Assembly: GCA_027080605.1 (NCBI GenBank) | Contig: JALWRO010000073.1 | Coordinates: 1 to 8,010, forward strand | Length of the DNA stretch: 8,010 nt | Direction of reading: 5' to 3' | DNA from: Campylobacterales bacterium | Lineage (GTDB): Bacteria > Campylobacterota > Campylobacteria > Campylobacterales > QNZT01 | In this document: one piece after another, positions 6,801 through 8,010 of the stretch | Layout of the letters: the number at the start of each line of letters is the position of its first letter | How positions within the stretch are numbered: the first letter of the stretch is position 1 | Program-made: the position numbers and the translations under genes | Notes under the pieces: model-generated | Database searches by the model: none | The model's input: the letters and a program-made list of their open reading frames with translations, nothing else | Told to the model about the DNA's origin: nothing

Positions 6801-6979
6801 ACAGTAATGTTTTTCAGCAAGTTTCCTTCCACTGAATCGTAGGAAAGATTCAACTCTTTGGTAGCGTAATTTAAAAAAAAGATGAGGGTATTGGGGTTTT
6901 GCAATGTAAAGATTGCAAGTGCTCCCAGCAGGATCATTACTTCTATGAGTCCGAGGAATTGAACGGTGCGCTTTTTCAA
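3827..6979 (-). CDS. tamB: TamB, translocation and assembly module inner-membrane component (DUF490)
   Basis: This 1050-residue protein (E. coli TamB is about 1260) starts KKR and has one hydrophobic signal anchor at about residues 8-26, then a very long strand-rich region with little helix. It fits the TamB/AsmA-like picture of a periplasm-spanning beta-taco tethered to the inner membrane. The C-terminal third shows the DUF490 domain that docks on TamA: VxLNKGTITYAP, GEILFGGSPLNPYLSIRA, VNITGQLDAPIINFSATP, SDILSLLLFN (936-945), and the final block KLGVELGKKLSKKVTLVY...GVDLIY (994-1047). TamB works with TamA in inserting some outer-membrane proteins, and the family is implicated in carrying phospholipids to the outer membrane. 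The start is TTG (6979-6977), overlapping the tamA stop by 4 nt (TTGA), with AGGA 8 nt upstream. The next ATG (residue 15) would cut into the anchor, so TTG is preferred. The following PLD gene overlaps by 1 nt. Confidence 0.93.
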   Translation of the reverse strand: MKKRTVQFLGLIEVMILLGALAIFTLQNPNTLIFFLNYATKELNLSYDSVEGNLLKNITVKNITYKGKQLTKEAVIDWNIKALLTASLKIDEISIKELNIPVTEEWIDDLRKKFHRSDTTSSVTHIPSVEISSIFFSALPFENHSVKVNRIELFAKNLRGNLKHLDVGFFSFLTESNYADITALGKLEKSRLSFEKLWLEKIDIAKIRAFMKSRKKSPQKQPSTPPTYRRFIQEIFANSVIVYIKPLHAGHYQISQSSIALRELRTTDMQHFNAKKVFIKATTNMWHISSYGTLKENTLLTKARVTLIDQYFKRFVPFFNFNAIQPVTADLKVNKEGLSGDFTTRTSQLMIRKYRDINASIPKLTAHVDFNFQKLDMQGAINATLCTRYTPSAHVNGHIYYNREKHFFYDGNLSVPKVRALPVQLVTLLQKSDITFHGNTKKVAADLQNDYLTAHYDGTNYIRTNLHVASHPLPLHRFFPKLPETLHETEASITGDIPVNFKKFMPLKPRFSITSNLFDINGTAIVGKQTEAHLRLTKAKQSLLTTLLPKLRQNTLFPAHLDLTYLNRKSHAVLKNKNAKIVLNQNFATSRTDAAFQEGPHTLSLHGDLNNDCNITFQSPSLREFQDFIHRFYRFKKLPLDGDIRLDTTLHKLRKADAVLHGKWFVYEYKPNRFLFAEKIRMEAAYADRALRLKRYIFNTYLDRDRIFFANRTSVAHFTNKKIVVDRFYINDLARLKGSYDYTGQSGIFTLKTKNYHYNDLEGNFYFDANLDISLSPKNNDIEGEVVLNKGTITYAPRKKHYVQDKDIIILQNQKVVVKEEDKLSLDVSVVSKRPIYYKIPNTDVKLEIDLKIWKEINKDPELLGMVKILSGTHVQGGKEFELEPGEILFGGSPLNPYLSIRAIHRSDPYTIYVNITGQLDAPIINFSATPYLNQSDILSLLLFNSTTGELMSGNQDTSKTAISMFGSVFAKEIVQNFGIKLDKLVLTTTEEGKLGVELGKKLSKKVTLVYINDIVQTIKIRYKMSDHFETDFIFSPDNSGVDLIYKDEY

Positions 6980-8010
6980 TACGACTGTCCTATCTGAAAG
7001 TGGATGGCATACTGTCTGGTATCGGCAGGGTCGAATCCGATGTCAAATTTTACCGGTCCGATCACCGTATTGTAGCGAAGCCCCGTACCGATACCGTGTT
7101 TAAAATCGAGATTGAAATTGAGTGTATCTTTGCTGATCATCGTGCTGTCCCAGAAAAATGCCAGATCAAGTTTTTTGTAGACAGGATGGCTGATTTCGAG
7201 TGAATTGTCCAGCAGTGTACGACCGCCGACATTACCGCACTCTGCGTCAAAAGCACCCAGTTCATTGTAGCTGTAGGCTCGGTTGCTGAAAGCACCGCCG
7301 GCATAAAAGAGTTTCGATTCCGGCAGATGGTTGTCAAACTCCTGGAGCAGTCCGAAACGACTTTTGCCAGCCATCGTAAACTGATGGTAGGTATAGATGG
7401 CACGTGCCTCTGCGATACCTTTTGCATAGCTCACTTCAGAGAGCAGGTAGCGGATACCGCCTTCGAGATACTGGCTGAGATAGATACCTTTTTTGGGATT
7501 GATTTTGTCATCACGAAGGTCGAAAATGACTTCGCCGTAGGGATAAAAAAGGAAAAAATCTCCGGCGGAGATATTACAGATATCCTGAAATTTACGGATG
7601 GTGATATGCTCCAGTCCCGCTCCGATATCGACACTGAACCAGTCGTGATCTGTCAGGAGGTGTACTTTGTCCGCAATCTTCTTCTCTTCAAAGTTGTCGT
7701 ATGTGAGTTTGGAGTAACTGAATTCATTTTTAAAATCCATATAGTAGTCGAAACCGGGAATTTTAAGCAGTGCCGGCCAGTAAAAGCTATTTTTGATCAA
7801 CTTCTCTTTCTGGGAATATTTCAGATCGAATGAGAGTTTTCGTGCATCGCCTTTGAAATTTTTGCGGTTCCAGTGTAAAAATGCTTTGAAACCGTAGTTT
7901 GTCTCATATCCGATACCCACTTCTCGTCTGGTCGGTTTGCGTTTGGGATAGAGTGAGATTGCGGTATCGATACGGCTCTGTTTTTTGTGCGTTTCGATCT
8001 GTATGCCGTC
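6976..8010 (-). CDS. tamA: TamA-type Omp85 outer-membrane barrel, C-terminal part (5' end outside window)
   Basis: The frame is open to the right edge, so these are the last 344 residues of a larger protein. A GTG at 7920 is internal (VGIGY) and not a start. What is seen is the end of the last periplasmic domain and a 16-strand-type barrel. It begins with REVGIGYETNYGFKAFLHW, includes DLRDDKINPKKGIYL (the Omp85 RDD/NPxxG segment), FYAGGAFSNRAYSYNELG (the loop-6 region), GTGLRYNTVIGPVKFDIGF, and an aromatic final residue (QSY) as in beta-signal ends. This order is that of TamA, the outer-membrane partner of TamB. The loop-6 motif reads NRAY where the family normally has VRGY or VRGF; the Arg is kept and the Gly is replaced (7273-7284). 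Two cysteines (fragment residues 145 and 258) are present. It overlaps tamB by 4 nt. The adjacent tamB makes TamA far more likely than BamA. Confidence 0.9.
   Translation of the reverse strand, partial: DGIQIETHKKQSRIDTAISLYPKRKPTRREVGIGYETNYGFKAFLHWNRKNFKGDARKLSFDLKYSQKEKLIKNSFYWPALLKIPGFDYYMDFKNEFSYSKLTYDNFEEKKIADKVHLLTDHDWFSVDIGAGLEHITIRKFQDICNISAGDFFLFYPYGEVIFDLRDDKINPKKGIYLSQYLEGGIRYLLSEVSYAKGIAEARAIYTYHQFTMAGKSRFGLLQEFDNHLPESKLFYAGGAFSNRAYSYNELGAFDAECGNVGGRTLLDNSLEISHPVYKKLDLAFFWDSTMISKDTLNFNLDFKHGIGTGLRYNTVIGPVKFDIGFDPADTRQYAIHFQIGQSY
6988..6991 (-). promoter_or_regulatory. Ribosome binding site for the TTG start of tamB
   Basis: On the minus strand this reads AGGA, 8 nt before TTG at 6979-6977, inside the last codons of tamA. 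Together with the TTGA overlap it supports translation of tamB by ribosomes finishing tamA. Confidence 0.45.

Noticed and set aside
7327..7833. A 168-codon open frame on the plus strand opposite tamA
   Set aside because: It lies wholly antisense to a strongly supported Omp85 barrel and has no recognisable domain; it is a codon-bias shadow.

Overview
The window reads as a chromosomal segment of a Gram-negative bacterium, most likely a Campylobacterota (epsilonproteobacterial) species of the Sulfurovum/Sulfurimonas/Sulfuricurvum kind. This placement is inferred from the character of the proteins (a short CmoB with a VGCNNGYYM SAM loop, a compact TamA/TamB pair) and from a promoter resembling the flagellar sigma-28 type. 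No marker gene settles it. The window is almost fully coding: the largest gaps are 86 nt (1145-1230) and 83 nt (2360-2442), so no stretch over 300 bases lacks a gene. I saw no RNA gene, insertion sequence, CRISPR array or prophage.

Layout from left to right. Plus strand: the C-terminal end of a sodium:solute (NSS/SNF) symporter (2-358), then a small acidic protein of unknown function (381-686). Minus strand: a likely three-gene group read right to left, with a small Cys-rich lipoprotein (2359-2099), the tRNA wobble-uridine carboxymethyltransferase CmoB (2124-1231, overlapping the lipoprotein gene) and a hotdog-fold protein (1144-689). Plus strand: a single small gene (2443-2799) whose product carries a CheZ-like D-x3-Q phosphatase motif, preceded by a good match to a sigma-28 promoter. 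Minus strand: a tight operon entering from the right edge, made of tamA (5' part outside the window, 8010-6976), tamB (6979-3827) and a two-HKD-domain phospholipase D family lipoprotein (3827-2808).

How the genes may work together. TamA (an outer-membrane Omp85 barrel) and TamB (an inner-membrane-anchored periplasm-spanning AsmA-like protein) form the translocation and assembly module, a family now also tied to phospholipid movement to the outer membrane. The third gene starts inside the tamB stop codon (TGATG), so a PLD-type lipoprotein is probably made together with this bridge. That pairing is the most interesting hypothesis in the window. The second is the orphan CheZ-like gene with its own flagellar-type promoter. 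The rest looks like ordinary housekeeping sequence.
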